From assembly GCF_004353915.1 (NCBI RefSeq), contig NZ_SMRP01000014.1:1-64000 (forward strand): 64,000 nucleotides of DNA, given 5' to 3'. The position numbers and the translations under genes are program-made. The notes beneath the pieces were generated by a model, which worked only from the letters and a program-made list of their open reading frames with translations, was not told where the DNA came from and ran no database searches. Shown here in pieces: positions 27,945 to 35,900 of this stretch. How positions within the stretch are numbered: the first letter of the stretch is position 1; every line of letters begins with the position of its first letter. Origin of the DNA: Paraburkholderia silviterrae (lineage in GTDB: Bacteria; Pseudomonadota; Gammaproteobacteria; Burkholderiales; Burkholderiaceae).

Positions 27945-29858
27945 TCAACCCGCCCGCGCAAGCAACAGCGCGTTGGTCCGCTTCACGAAGCTCGCCGGAT
28001 CGTCGAGCGCGCCGCCCTCGGCGAGCAGCGCCTGATCGAACAGCAGATGGCACCAGTCGCCGAAGTCCGCGCTATCCGTGCGCAGCGCCTTCACGAGCGG
28101 GTGCTCGGGATTGACTTCGAGAATCGGCTGCATCTGCGGCGCCTGCTGGCCCGCGGCCTTGAGCATGCGCTGCAGGTAGCCGCTCATGTCGCCTTCGTCG
28201 GCCACGAGGCAGCTCGGCGAATCGGTCAGGCGGAACGTGAGACGCACGTCCTTGGCCTTGTCCTTGAGCGCTTCCTTCATCTGCTCCACGAGCGGCTTGA
28301 GCTCTTCGCTCACCTTCTCCTGCTGCTGCTTTTCCTCGTCGTTGAGCGCGCCGAGATCGAGGTCGCCGCGCGCCACGCTCGCGAGCGGCTTGCCGTCGAA
28401 TTCGTTGAGGAACGAGAGCATCCACTCGTCCACGCGGTCCGTGAGCAGCAGCACTTCCACGCCCTTCTTGCGGAACACTTCGAGGTGCGGACTATTCTTC
28501 GCGGCCTGCCAGGTATCGGCGGTCACGTAGTAAATCTTCGACTGCTCGGGCTTCATGCGCGCGACGTAGTCGGCGAGCGAGACGGTCTGCTCCGCCGTGT
28601 CGTTATGCGTCGACGCAAAACGCAGCAGCTTCGCGATGCGCTCGCTGTTCGCGTGGTCTTCGCCCACGCCTTCCTTGAGCACCTGGCCGAACTCGGTCCA
28701 GAAGGTCGCGAACTTCGCCTTGTCTTCGTCCTTCGCTTCGGCGTCGGTCTGCGCCGCGGCCATCTCTTCGAGCATCGAAAGCACGCGCTTGGTCACGCCG
28801 TCGCGAATCGCCTTCACGTCACGGCTTTCCTGCAGGATTTCGCGCGAGACGTTCAGCGGCAGATCCGCCGAGTCGACCACGCCCTTCACGAAGCGCAGGT
28901 AGTTCGGCAGCAGTTGCTCGGCGTCGTCCATGATGAAGACGCGCTTCACATAGAGCTTCAGGCCGCTCTTGTGGTCGCGGTTCCACATGTCGAACGGCGC
29001 GTGCGCCGGCACGTAGAGCAGTTGCGTGTATTCGCTGCGGCCTTCGACGCGGTTATGCGTCCACGCGAGCGGATTCTGGTGATCGTGCGCGAGGTGCTGA
29101 TAGAACTGCTGGTACTGCTCGTCGCTGATGTCGTTCTTCGCGCGCGTCCACAGGGCGCTCGCCTGGTTGATGGTCTCGTATTCGTCCTTCGTGACCATCT
29201 CGCTCTTTTCGGCATCCCATTCTTCCTTCTTCATCTCGATGGGCAGACCGACGTGATCCGAGTACTTCTGGATGATCGACTTCAGCTTCCACGCGGAAAG
29301 CAATTCGTCTTCGTCTTCACGCAGGTGCAGCGTGATGGTCGTGCCGCGCTGGGGGCGCTCGATCGCCTCGACCGAGAATTCGCCCTCGCCCGCGCTCGTC
29401 CAGCGCACGCCTTCGGCGGCCGGCAGGCCCGCGCGGCGGCTTTCGACGGTGATCTTGTCCGCGACGATGAAGCCCGAGTAGAAGCCCACGCCGAACTGGC
29501 CGATGAGCGCCGCATCCTTTTGCTGGTCGCCCGAGAGCTTGCCGAAGAATTCCTTGGTGCCCGAGCGCGCGATCGTGCCGAGATTGGACACGGCTTCGTC
29601 GTGGCTCATGCCGATGCCGTTGTCGTCGATGGTGACGGTGCGCGCAGCCTTGTCGAAGCCCACGCGGATGCGCAGGTTCGGATCGTTTTCGTAGAGCGCG
29701 CCGTTCGCGAGCGCCTCGAAGCGCAGCTTGTCGGCGGCGTCCGACGCGTTCGAGACCAGCTCGCGCAGGAAGATTTCCTTGTTGCTGTATAGCGAATGGA
29801 TCATCAGGTGCAGAAGCTGTTTCACTTCCGCCTGGAAGCTCATGGTTTCTTGTGCCAT
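27945..29858 (-). CDS. htpG: chaperone HtpG (bacterial Hsp90)
   Basis: 637 residues, close to E. coli HtpG. The GHKL ATPase N-domain is intact: ELVSNASDAADKLRF carries the catalytic Glu and the Mg-binding Asn, with DNGIGMSHDEA and GQFGVGFYSGFIV following. The middle domain includes LYVKRVFIMDDAEQLLPNYL. The C-terminal dimerisation domain closes the protein. The ATG at 29858 gives MAQETMSFQAEVKQLL. It is cytosolic and usually heat-shock controlled. No sigma-32 promoter stands out upstream. Confidence 0.97.
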   Translation of the reverse strand: MAQETMSFQAEVKQLLHLMIHSLYSNKEIFLRELVSNASDAADKLRFEALANGALYENDPNLRIRVGFDKAARTVTIDDNGIGMSHDEAVSNLGTIARSGTKEFFGKLSGDQQKDAALIGQFGVGFYSGFIVADKITVESRRAGLPAAEGVRWTSAGEGEFSVEAIERPQRGTTITLHLREDEDELLSAWKLKSIIQKYSDHVGLPIEMKKEEWDAEKSEMVTKDEYETINQASALWTRAKNDISDEQYQQFYQHLAHDHQNPLAWTHNRVEGRSEYTQLLYVPAHAPFDMWNRDHKSGLKLYVKRVFIMDDAEQLLPNYLRFVKGVVDSADLPLNVSREILQESRDVKAIRDGVTKRVLSMLEEMAAAQTDAEAKDEDKAKFATFWTEFGQVLKEGVGEDHANSERIAKLLRFASTHNDTAEQTVSLADYVARMKPEQSKIYYVTADTWQAAKNSPHLEVFRKKGVEVLLLTDRVDEWMLSFLNEFDGKPLASVARGDLDLGALNDEEKQQQEKVSEELKPLVEQMKEALKDKAKDVRLTFRLTDSPSCLVADEGDMSGYLQRMLKAAGQQAPQMQPILEVNPEHPLVKALRTDSADFGDWCHLLFDQALLAEGGALDDPASFVKRTNALLLARAG

Positions 29859-29951
29859 GGTCGGGGGTCCTCGTTCGTTGCAGTCAGTAGGGTTGGCCGC
29901 GTGCGCAGTGCTGCGGCGCGTTGAGCGCGCATGTGGGGACGCGCCGCACCA

Positions 29952-30040
29952 GTTTCAAGAGCGCCGGCTTCAAGAGCGCCGGGCCAAAGCGTACCGGGCA
30001 ACAAGTGCCGGGCTATGGTGCCGGGCTAAAGAGCGCCAGA
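29952..30040. repeat. degenerate 13-16 bp tandem repeat between mocR and htpG
   Basis: Six consecutive units share the pattern CAAGAGCGCCGGGC: TTTCAAGAGCGCCGGC, TTCAAGAGCGCCGGGC, CAAAGCGTACCGGGC, AACAAGTGCCGGGC, TATGGTGCCGGGC and TAAAGAGCGCCAGAC. Unit length drifts from 16 to 13. It begins 94 bases upstream of the htpG start and ends just past the mocR stop. Confidence 0.75.
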
Positions 30041-30055
30041 CTCAACGGCGCGGAA

Positions 30056-31534
30056 TCAGGCGCGCCGCGCCACGCCGTCCAGATAGCCGGCGAGGAACGT
30101 CGGCAGCGCCGGATCGCCGCAATTCGCGATGTTAAAGCGCATCCACGTGGTCGGCGACTGGTGCGGCGAGAACAGGCTCCCCGGCGTGAGCAGGAAGCCC
30201 GCCTCGTGGCCGGCGGCGGTAAGGGCGTCGGCGTCCACGCCAGTGTCGGCCCACAGGAACATGCCCGCGCCCGGCGCGATGAAGAGCCTGCATCCCGCGC
30301 GCTCCAGCATGCGCGCGGCCTTGTCGCGCACGGCGTCCAGCCGCGCGCGCAGGCGCTCCACGTGGCGCCGGTAGTGGCCTTCGGTGAGCACGCGAAAAAG
30401 CACTCGCTCGTTGAGCTCGGGACTCGTCATGCCGACCAGCATTTTCTGGTCCGCGACCGCCTGCGCCACGTCGAGCGCACTGGCGATGAAGCCCACGCGC
30501 AGATTGGGCGCGAGCGTCTTCGAAAAGCTGCCGAGATAGATCACGCGGCGCAACTGGTCGAGGCTCGCGAGGCGCGTGGCCGGATAGCCCGCGGGGCACA
30601 GGTCGCCGTAGATATCGTCCTCGACGACGAGGAAGTCGTACTGCTCCGCGAGGCGCAGGATGCGAAACGCCTGCGCCGCCGTGAGCGAGGTGCCGGTGGG
30701 ATTCTGCAGCACCGAGTTGATGACGAGCAGCTTCGGCCGCCAGGTCTCTACAAGCGCCTCGAGCGCGTCGAGGTCCGGCCCGTCGGGCGTGTACGGCATG
30801 CCCACGAGGCGCGCGCCCTGCGAGGCGAAGCGGCCGAACATCTGGAACCACGCGGGGTCGCCCACCACGACGGTGTCGCCGGGCTGCACGTACAGGCGCG
30901 CGAGCAGGTCGATGGCCTGGGTGACGCCCGAAACGAGCACGACCTGGTCGGGCGTCGCACCGATTTCGAACTCGGCGAGGCGCGTCTGCAACTGCTGGCG
31001 CAGCGGCAGGAAGCCCTGCGGCGAGCCAAAGCCGAGCAGCTGCGCGCCGCTCTGGCGGCCGAGCGAACGCATGGCGCCCGCCAGCAGCTCGCCGTCGAGC
31101 CAGCGCGCGGGCAGGTAGCCGAGCCCCGGCCCCTTTTCCGGATGCGTCGACGAATGGAGCATGTTGCGCAGCAGCCAGACCACGTCGAGGGTGGGCGGTG
31201 GCGCGGGCTCGGCCGCCCCGTTTGCATCGGGGCCGGGCGCGGCGGGACGGCGCTCGTGCGGCGCCACGACCGCGAGCCGCTCGCGCACGTAGAAGCCCGA
31301 GCCGCGCCGCGAATCGAGGTAGCCCTGCGCAACGAGGCGCTCGTAGGCCTCCACCACCGTGAAGCGCGAGACGCCCTTGTCGAGCGCGAGCTTGCGGATG
31401 GACGGCATGCGCATGCCGGGGCGGAACACGCGCTCTTCGATGCGGCGGCGGCCCCACTGGACCAGCTGGTCGACGAGCGTGGTCGTGGCCGCGTCGTGCG
31501 GCGCCGGAATCTGGTCAAGGGGTACGGACGACAT
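30056..31534 (-). CDS. MocR-type regulator (GntR HTH fused to aminotransferase-like domain)
   Basis: 492 residues. The N-terminal GntR winged helix (about residues 15-85) includes RRRIEERVFRPGMRMPSIRK and GVSRFTVVEAYERLVAQGYL. A linker follows, then a fold-type I aminotransferase domain with the PLP lysine in LGSFSKTLAPNLRVGF. MocR regulators sense PLP or PLP-amino acid adducts and usually control a divergent operon. Here that operon is VOC, aminotransferase, RidA and PhzF. The start was taken at ATG 31534; upstream in-frame sequence covers the operator-like repeats and cannot be protein. Confidence 0.9.
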   Translation of the reverse strand: MSSVPLDQIPAPHDAATTTLVDQLVQWGRRRIEERVFRPGMRMPSIRKLALDKGVSRFTVVEAYERLVAQGYLDSRRGSGFYVRERLAVVAPHERRPAAPGPDANGAAEPAPPPTLDVVWLLRNMLHSSTHPEKGPGLGYLPARWLDGELLAGAMRSLGRQSGAQLLGFGSPQGFLPLRQQLQTRLAEFEIGATPDQVVLVSGVTQAIDLLARLYVQPGDTVVVGDPAWFQMFGRFASQGARLVGMPYTPDGPDLDALEALVETWRPKLLVINSVLQNPTGTSLTAAQAFRILRLAEQYDFLVVEDDIYGDLCPAGYPATRLASLDQLRRVIYLGSFSKTLAPNLRVGFIASALDVAQAVADQKMLVGMTSPELNERVLFRVLTEGHYRRHVERLRARLDAVRDKAARMLERAGCRLFIAPGAGMFLWADTGVDADALTAAGHEAGFLLTPGSLFSPHQSPTTWMRFNIANCGDPALPTFLAGYLDGVARRA

Positions 31535-31546
31535 GGCGGCTCCAAC

Positions 31547-31603
31547 TGTACCGAACACTATCGGAGCGATTGTACCGTTACTGTCCGCCACCATACCGGT
31601 ACA
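31547..31603. promoter_or_regulatory. probable MocR operator: two direct and one inverted TGTACCG site
   Basis: TGTACCG occurs at 31547-31553 and 31571-31577 (24-base spacing), and its inverse CGGTACA at 31597-31603. Direct plus inverted half-sites at this spacing are typical of MocR/GabR-type binding regions. The sites lie between mocR and the VOC gene, close to the mocR start, so auto-regulation is likely. Confidence 0.6.
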
Positions 31604-31757
31604 TTTCTTTGCGTACAGGCCGGTAAGGTGCCGGCAATCCCGCCGACGCGCGTGCGCCAGGCTTGCGGTCCTTCCCGGACCTCGCGGCCGATTGCGCTCG
31701 AAGTGTTCCGCATGGCCCACGTGCTTCGGTTCGGCTCGTTTTCCAGACGATTCTCTT

Positions 31758-32447
31758 ATGACCGCCACGCCGCTCAGTCTCGATCATCTTGTCGTTTCCG
31801 CCCGCACGCTGGACGAAGGCGTGCAGTACGTCGCCGATACGCTGGGCGTGGCGCCCGCGGGCGGCGGCGCGCATCCGCTCATGCGCACCCACAACCGCCT
31901 GCTCGGGCTGTGGGGCGGCGTCTACCTGGAGGTGATCGCAATCGACCCCGCCGCGAGCCCGCACGCCGCCGGCCGCTCGCGCCTGTTCGCGCTGGACGAT
32001 CCCGCTGTGCAGGCGCGCCTCGAAACGGGGCCATACCTCTCGCACTGGGTCGCGCGCGTCGGGCCGCCCAAAAGTCTCGAACGCTGGCGCGGCCAGTACC
32101 CGCAGCGCATCCCCGATCTCGTGCCGATGACACGCGGCGATCTGAGCTGGCAGCTCACCGTGCCGCTCGACGGCGCGTTCCCGTCCTGGCAGGGCGCGGG
32201 CGACGGCATCCTGCCCTCGCTGATCCAGTGGGACACGTCGCGTCATCCGTCGCAGACGCTCGGCGACAGCGGCATCGTGCTCAGGTCGCTCACGGGCTTC
32301 CATCCGCAGACGCAAACCGTGCGCGAGCAGTTGAACTGGCTCGGCGCGGCGTCGCTGATCACGGTGGAAGAAGCCGATACGGCGGCGCTCGTCGCGCAAT
32401 TCGAAACGCCGTCGGGGCTGCGCACGCTTGGCGCACCCCTGCGCTGA
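31758..32447 (+). CDS. VOC-family protein (glyoxalase-like domain)
   Basis: 229 residues. The N-terminus LSLDHLVVSARTLDEGVQYV carries the first metal-ligand-type His of the VOC fold. GGVYLEVIAIDP gives the conserved Glu strand, and the protein ends with a second glyoxalase-like module. It fits the glyoxalase-like domain group (PF13468-type). The enzymatic reaction is unknown. It is the first gene of the MocR-linked cluster, 210 bases before the aminotransferase. The ATG at 31758 was chosen because upstream in-frame sequence crosses the operator. Confidence 0.83.
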   Translation: MTATPLSLDHLVVSARTLDEGVQYVADTLGVAPAGGGAHPLMRTHNRLLGLWGGVYLEVIAIDPAASPHAAGRSRLFALDDPAVQARLETGPYLSHWVARVGPPKSLERWRGQYPQRIPDLVPMTRGDLSWQLTVPLDGAFPSWQGAGDGILPSLIQWDTSRHPSQTLGDSGIVLRSLTGFHPQTQTVREQLNWLGAASLITVEEADTAALVAQFETPSGLRTLGAPLR

Positions 32448-32589
32448 GCAATCGAGCCTCATCAGCGACGAAGAACCCGATCCGCACGGCAAGCGCGCCC
32501 GCGCGCGCCGACTGAGCGGGATTCGCGTCATAATCAAAAGCTTTCGGCGGCCCGGGCGCCCGGCTCCATGCGCGTGCGCACCGCCTCAG

Positions 32590-32629
32590 TCCGGGCTCAT
32601 CCGGGCCCACCCAGGCCCATCCAGGCCAA
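32590..32629. repeat. four 10-bp units upstream of the aminotransferase
   Basis: TCCGGGCTCA, TCCGGGCCCA, CCCAGGCCCA and TCCAGGCCAA follow one another without gaps. They end 28 bases before the aminotransferase ATG, so they lie in its leader if the operon is transcribed from the VOC gene. Confidence 0.7.
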
Positions 32630-32656
32630 CCCGCCCGACCTCAACAAGGAGACCCC

Positions 32657-33856
32657 ATGGACCAAAGCGATCTCAAGGCTGCCCCCGCGTGGCAACTGTC
32701 CGAGCGTGCGATCAAGCTGACCAGCTCGGCGATTCGCGAAATCCTGAAGGTCACCGAGCGGCCCGAGGTCATTTCGTTCGCCGGCGGCCTGCCCGCTCCG
32801 GCCACTTTCCCGGCCGAGGAAATGCGCGCGGCCTCCGACCGCATCCTGCGCGATAACCCGACGGGCGCACTCCAGTACAGCGCGACGGAAGGCTATCTGC
32901 CGCTGCGCGAATGGGTCGCCGAGCGCTACTCGGTGGGCGGCGCGAAGATCCGTCCGTCGCAGGTGCTCATCACCACGGGCTCGCAACAGGCGCTCGACCT
33001 GCTCGGCAAGGTGCTGGTCTCGCCGGGCAGCCCGGTGCTGGTCGAAACGCCTACCTATCTCGGCGCGCTGCAGTCGTTCTCGCTCTACGAGCCGCGCTAT
33101 GTGCAGGTGCCCACCGACGAGCAGGGTCTCGTGCCCGAAGGTCTCACGCCCGAGCTCACCGCCGGCGCGCGCCTGCTCTACGCGATCCCGAACTTCCAGA
33201 ACCCGACGGGCCGCCGCCTGCCGCTCGAACGCCGCGAGGCGCTCGCACAGTTCGCGCAGCGCGCGAGCTTCCCGGTCATCGAGGACGATCCCTACGGCGC
33301 GCTCGACTACGCGGGCAAGCCGCTGCCCACGCTGCTCTCGATGGCGCCCGAGCACGTCGTGCATCTGGGCTCGTTCTCGAAGGTGCTGGCGCCGGGCCTG
33401 CGCGTGGGCTACATCATCGCGCCCGAGGAATTGCACTTCAAACTGGTGCAGGCGAAGCAAGCCACCGACCTGCACACGCCGAGCTTCACGCAGCGCATCG
33501 TCCACGAAGTCGTGAAGGACGGCTTTCTCGACACCCATATCCCGAAGGTGCGCGCGCTCTACCGCGACCAATGCGCAGCGATGCTCGACGCGCTCGCGCA
33601 AAACATGCCCGAAGGCGTGAGCTGGAGCCGTCCGGAAGGCGGCATGTTCATGTGGGTCACGCTGCCCGAGGGCATCGACACCATGAAGCTGCTCGAAGAC
33701 GCCATCGCGCAAAATGTGGCCTTCGTGCCGGGCGCACCGTTCTTCGCAGGCGAGCCGCAGCACAACAAGCTGCGCCTGTCGTTCGTGACGGTGCCGCCCG
33801 CGAAGATCGAAGAAGGCGTGGCGAAGCTCGCGAAACTGATCCGCGCGCGCATCTGA
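32657..33856 (+). CDS. class I/II PLP aminotransferase (2-aminoadipate/LysN-like)
   Basis: 399 residues. The fold-type I aminotransferase has PLP-lysine K242 in HLGSFSKVLAPGLRVGY. The motif SFAGGLPAPATFP (residues 40-52) and NFQNPTGRRLP match the 2-aminoadipate or MocR-related branch, which uses 2-oxoglutarate with long-chain or aromatic amino acids. An AAGGAG ribosome site lies seven bases before the ATG. It is the central enzyme of the MocR-divergent cluster, followed 49 bases later by ridA. Its true amino donor is unknown. Confidence 0.9.
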   Translation: MDQSDLKAAPAWQLSERAIKLTSSAIREILKVTERPEVISFAGGLPAPATFPAEEMRAASDRILRDNPTGALQYSATEGYLPLREWVAERYSVGGAKIRPSQVLITTGSQQALDLLGKVLVSPGSPVLVETPTYLGALQSFSLYEPRYVQVPTDEQGLVPEGLTPELTAGARLLYAIPNFQNPTGRRLPLERREALAQFAQRASFPVIEDDPYGALDYAGKPLPTLLSMAPEHVVHLGSFSKVLAPGLRVGYIIAPEELHFKLVQAKQATDLHTPSFTQRIVHEVVKDGFLDTHIPKVRALYRDQCAAMLDALAQNMPEGVSWSRPEGGMFMWVTLPEGIDTMKLLEDAIAQNVAFVPGAPFFAGEPQHNKLRLSFVTVPPAKIEEGVAKLAKLIRARI

Positions 33857-33905
33857 TGCGCGTGCACGTGAACCGATAACCCCAACCGTAAAAGGACTCC
33901 TGATC

Positions 33906-34370
33906 ATGGCTGATATCAACGTCTACGACCGTCTCGAACAGCTCGGCATCGAACTGCCCCAGGCCGGCGCACCCGCGGCCGCCTACGTGATGAGCGCGCA
34001 GAGCGGCAACACCGTGTACCTCTCGGGCCACATTGCGAAGAAGGACGGCAAGGTGTGGGCCGGCAAGCTGGGCGAGTCGCTCACGACCGAGGAAGGCAAG
34101 GCCGCGGCGCACTCGATCGCGATCGACCTCATCGCGACGCTGCACGCCCACACGGGCGACCTCAACAAGGTCAAGCGCATCGTCAAGCTGATGAGCCTCG
34201 TGAACTCGACGCTCACCTTCACCGAGCAGCACATCGTCACGAACGGCGCCTCCGAGCTGATCGCCGACGTGTTCGGCGAGAAAGGCAAGCACGCGCGTTC
34301 GGCGTTCGGCGTCGCGCAGATTCCGCTCGGCGCGTGCGTCGAGATCGAGCTGATCGCCGAAGTCGAGTAA
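33906..34370 (+). CDS. RidA-family protein (imine/enamine deaminase)
   Basis: 154 residues. YER057c/UK114 fold. The N-terminus RLEQLGIELPQAGAPAAAYV and the C-terminal ARSAFGVAQIPLGACVEIEL are family hallmarks. The Arg of ARSAFG aligns with catalytic Arg105 of E. coli RidA. RidA hydrolyses reactive 2-aminoacrylate and related imines made by PLP enzymes, which fits its place right after an aminotransferase. The ATG has an AAGGACTCCTGATC leader. The next gene is phzF. Confidence 0.9.
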   Translation: MADINVYDRLEQLGIELPQAGAPAAAYVMSAQSGNTVYLSGHIAKKDGKVWAGKLGESLTTEEGKAAAHSIAIDLIATLHAHTGDLNKVKRIVKLMSLVNSTLTFTEQHIVTNGASELIADVFGEKGKHARSAFGVAQIPLGACVEIELIAEVE

Positions 34371-34586
34371 GCGCTCCCTGCAAAGCGGAGCGGTCCGGCC
34401 AGCTTGGCCAGGTCAGGCGCGCTCCGGCCAGCCTGGTCGGGGCAGGATCGGCCAGGCCGGCCCGCTCCTGCACAGCCCCCCTCCAGCGCACACGCCGCCC
34501 GGTGTGTGCGCCACCATCGCGGCGAGCGCGCGGTGCAGCACGGCGCGCGAGCCGCTTCTCTCCGTCTCACGCCTCTTTCTCGCGCC

Positions 34587-35564
34587 ATGACCCTACGCAG
34601 CGTCCGCTTCAAACAGGTCGACGTGTTCACGTCGCGTCCCTTCAAAGGCAATCCGCTCGCCGTCGTATTCGACGCCGACGGGCTCGATCCAGCACAGATG
34701 CAAGCCATCGCGCGCTGGACCAATCTTTCCGAAACCGCCTTCCTGCTCGCCCCCACCGACACACGCGCCGACTATCGCGTGCGCATCTTCACGACGCAAG
34801 GCGAATTGCCCTTCGCGGGCCACCCGACGCTTGGCACGGCGCATGCGTTCCTCGACAGCGGCCGCCAGCCGAAGACACCGGGCCACCTCGTGCAGGAATG
34901 CGGCGCGGGTCTCGTCGAGCTGGCCGGGCGGCACTCCGCTGAGCGGCACTCCGTCGGGCGGCGCTCCGCTGGGCGGCACTCCGTCGGGCGGCACTCCGCC
35001 GGACCGCACTCCGATGAGCGCGCCGGCGACACCATGGACACCTGGGCGTTTGCCGCGCCGCCCGCGAAGATGACGCCGCTGCCCGAGTCGCAATACGACG
35101 CGCTGCGCGCCGCCCTGCGCTCGGACGCGATCGATTTCAGTGCAGCGCCGTGCGGCGTCGACAACGGCGCGCCGTGGCTCGTCGTGCGCCTGTCTTCCGC
35201 GCAGGCGGTGCTCGCACTCGACATCGACTATGACGCGCTCGCGAGCATCGCCGCGAGTGTGGGCGCGCAAGGTCTCGCGGCCTACGGCGCGCATGACGCC
35301 AACGGCCCGGCCACCTTCGAGGTGCGCTGCCTCATGACAGGCCTGGGCATTGGCGAAGACCCAGTGACCGGCAGTGCCAATGCCGCCATTGCCATGTTGC
35401 TCGCGCAGCAAAACCGCCGCCCCGGCAGCCGCTATACGGTGCGCCAGGGCACCACGATGGGGCGCGACGGCCGTGTCCTCGTGGACTACGACGATGCAGC
35501 GGGCAAGATCTGGATCGGCGGCACATCGCTCACGGTCGTCGACGGCACGATCGAGCTCGAATGA
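34587..35564 (+). CDS. PhzF-family isomerase/epimerase with internal minisatellite
   Basis: 325 residues. The N-terminal domain has QVDVFTSRPFKGNPLAVVFD and WTNLSETAFLL with the catalytic Glu, then GHPTLGTAHAFL. The C-terminal domain has GLGIGEDPVTGSANAAIAML. The two domains are intact, but at residues about 114-143 a run of six five-residue repeats (RHSVG/RHSAG-type) is inserted; it comes from a 15-bp tandem repeat. PhzF proteins catalyse isomerisations such as in phenazine synthesis, or act as amino-acid epimerases. This one closes the MocR-linked operon. Confidence 0.88.
   Translation: MTLRSVRFKQVDVFTSRPFKGNPLAVVFDADGLDPAQMQAIARWTNLSETAFLLAPTDTRADYRVRIFTTQGELPFAGHPTLGTAHAFLDSGRQPKTPGHLVQECGAGLVELAGRHSAERHSVGRRSAGRHSVGRHSAGPHSDERAGDTMDTWAFAAPPAKMTPLPESQYDALRAALRSDAIDFSAAPCGVDNGAPWLVVRLSSAQAVLALDIDYDALASIAASVGAQGLAAYGAHDANGPATFEVRCLMTGLGIGEDPVTGSANAAIAMLLAQQNRRPGSRYTVRQGTTMGRDGRVLVDYDDAAGKIWIGGTSLTVVDGTIELE
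34926..35015 (+). repeat. 15-bp tandem repeat, six units, in frame in phzF
   Basis: Units start every 15 bases from 34926. Four match GGGCGGCACTCCGYY (one with a single change), a second-position unit reads GAGCGGCACTCCGTC, and the last reads GGACCGCACTCCGAT. Because the unit is a multiple of three, copy-number change keeps the frame. Confidence 0.93.
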
Positions 35565-35741
35565 GCGGCACATTTGCAGGCATGCATTCTGCGTAGGCTC
35601 GGACTGCATCAAGCTCGGGCACACTATGCGCAGCCTCGTGTCTATGCGCCGCAGATCACGTGAGCGTCCCCGTTTACCCACGACTGGCGTATACCCGGGG
35701 ACCGATGGCTTCCTTATTCATTGCCCAACCATTAAGATCCA

Positions 35742-35771
35742 AACATCGGACGCAAGGAAGCGTCCGATGTT
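35742..35771. repeat. perfect 12-bp inverted repeat before the GGDEF-EAL gene
   Basis: AACATCGGACGC, loop AAGGAA, then GCGTCCGATGTT. No T-run follows, so it is a poor terminator; an operator or RNA hairpin is more likely. The remainder of the gap 35565-35900 (336 bases) has no gene and is more AT-rich than the flanking genes. Confidence 0.6.
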
Positions 35772-35900
35772 CCGTGTTCGCGCACTTCGCGCTACTTCCT
35801 CAGCCATACCGCATTCGATGCCGCCGATCCAACCGAGCGCTTTGTCGTCGTCCCGGCCGCCGCATCAGCGGCGCGACGGTGCGCGCGTGCGGCGGGTGAG

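Noticed and set aside
31535..31768. Longer MocR start at 31768
   Set aside because: The extra codons cross the operator-like half-sites and have no GntR similarity.
34394..34441. Repeated TCCGGCCAGC in the ridA-phzF gap as a terminator
   Set aside because: Two partial copies are 29 bases apart and no T-run follows; too weak to call.
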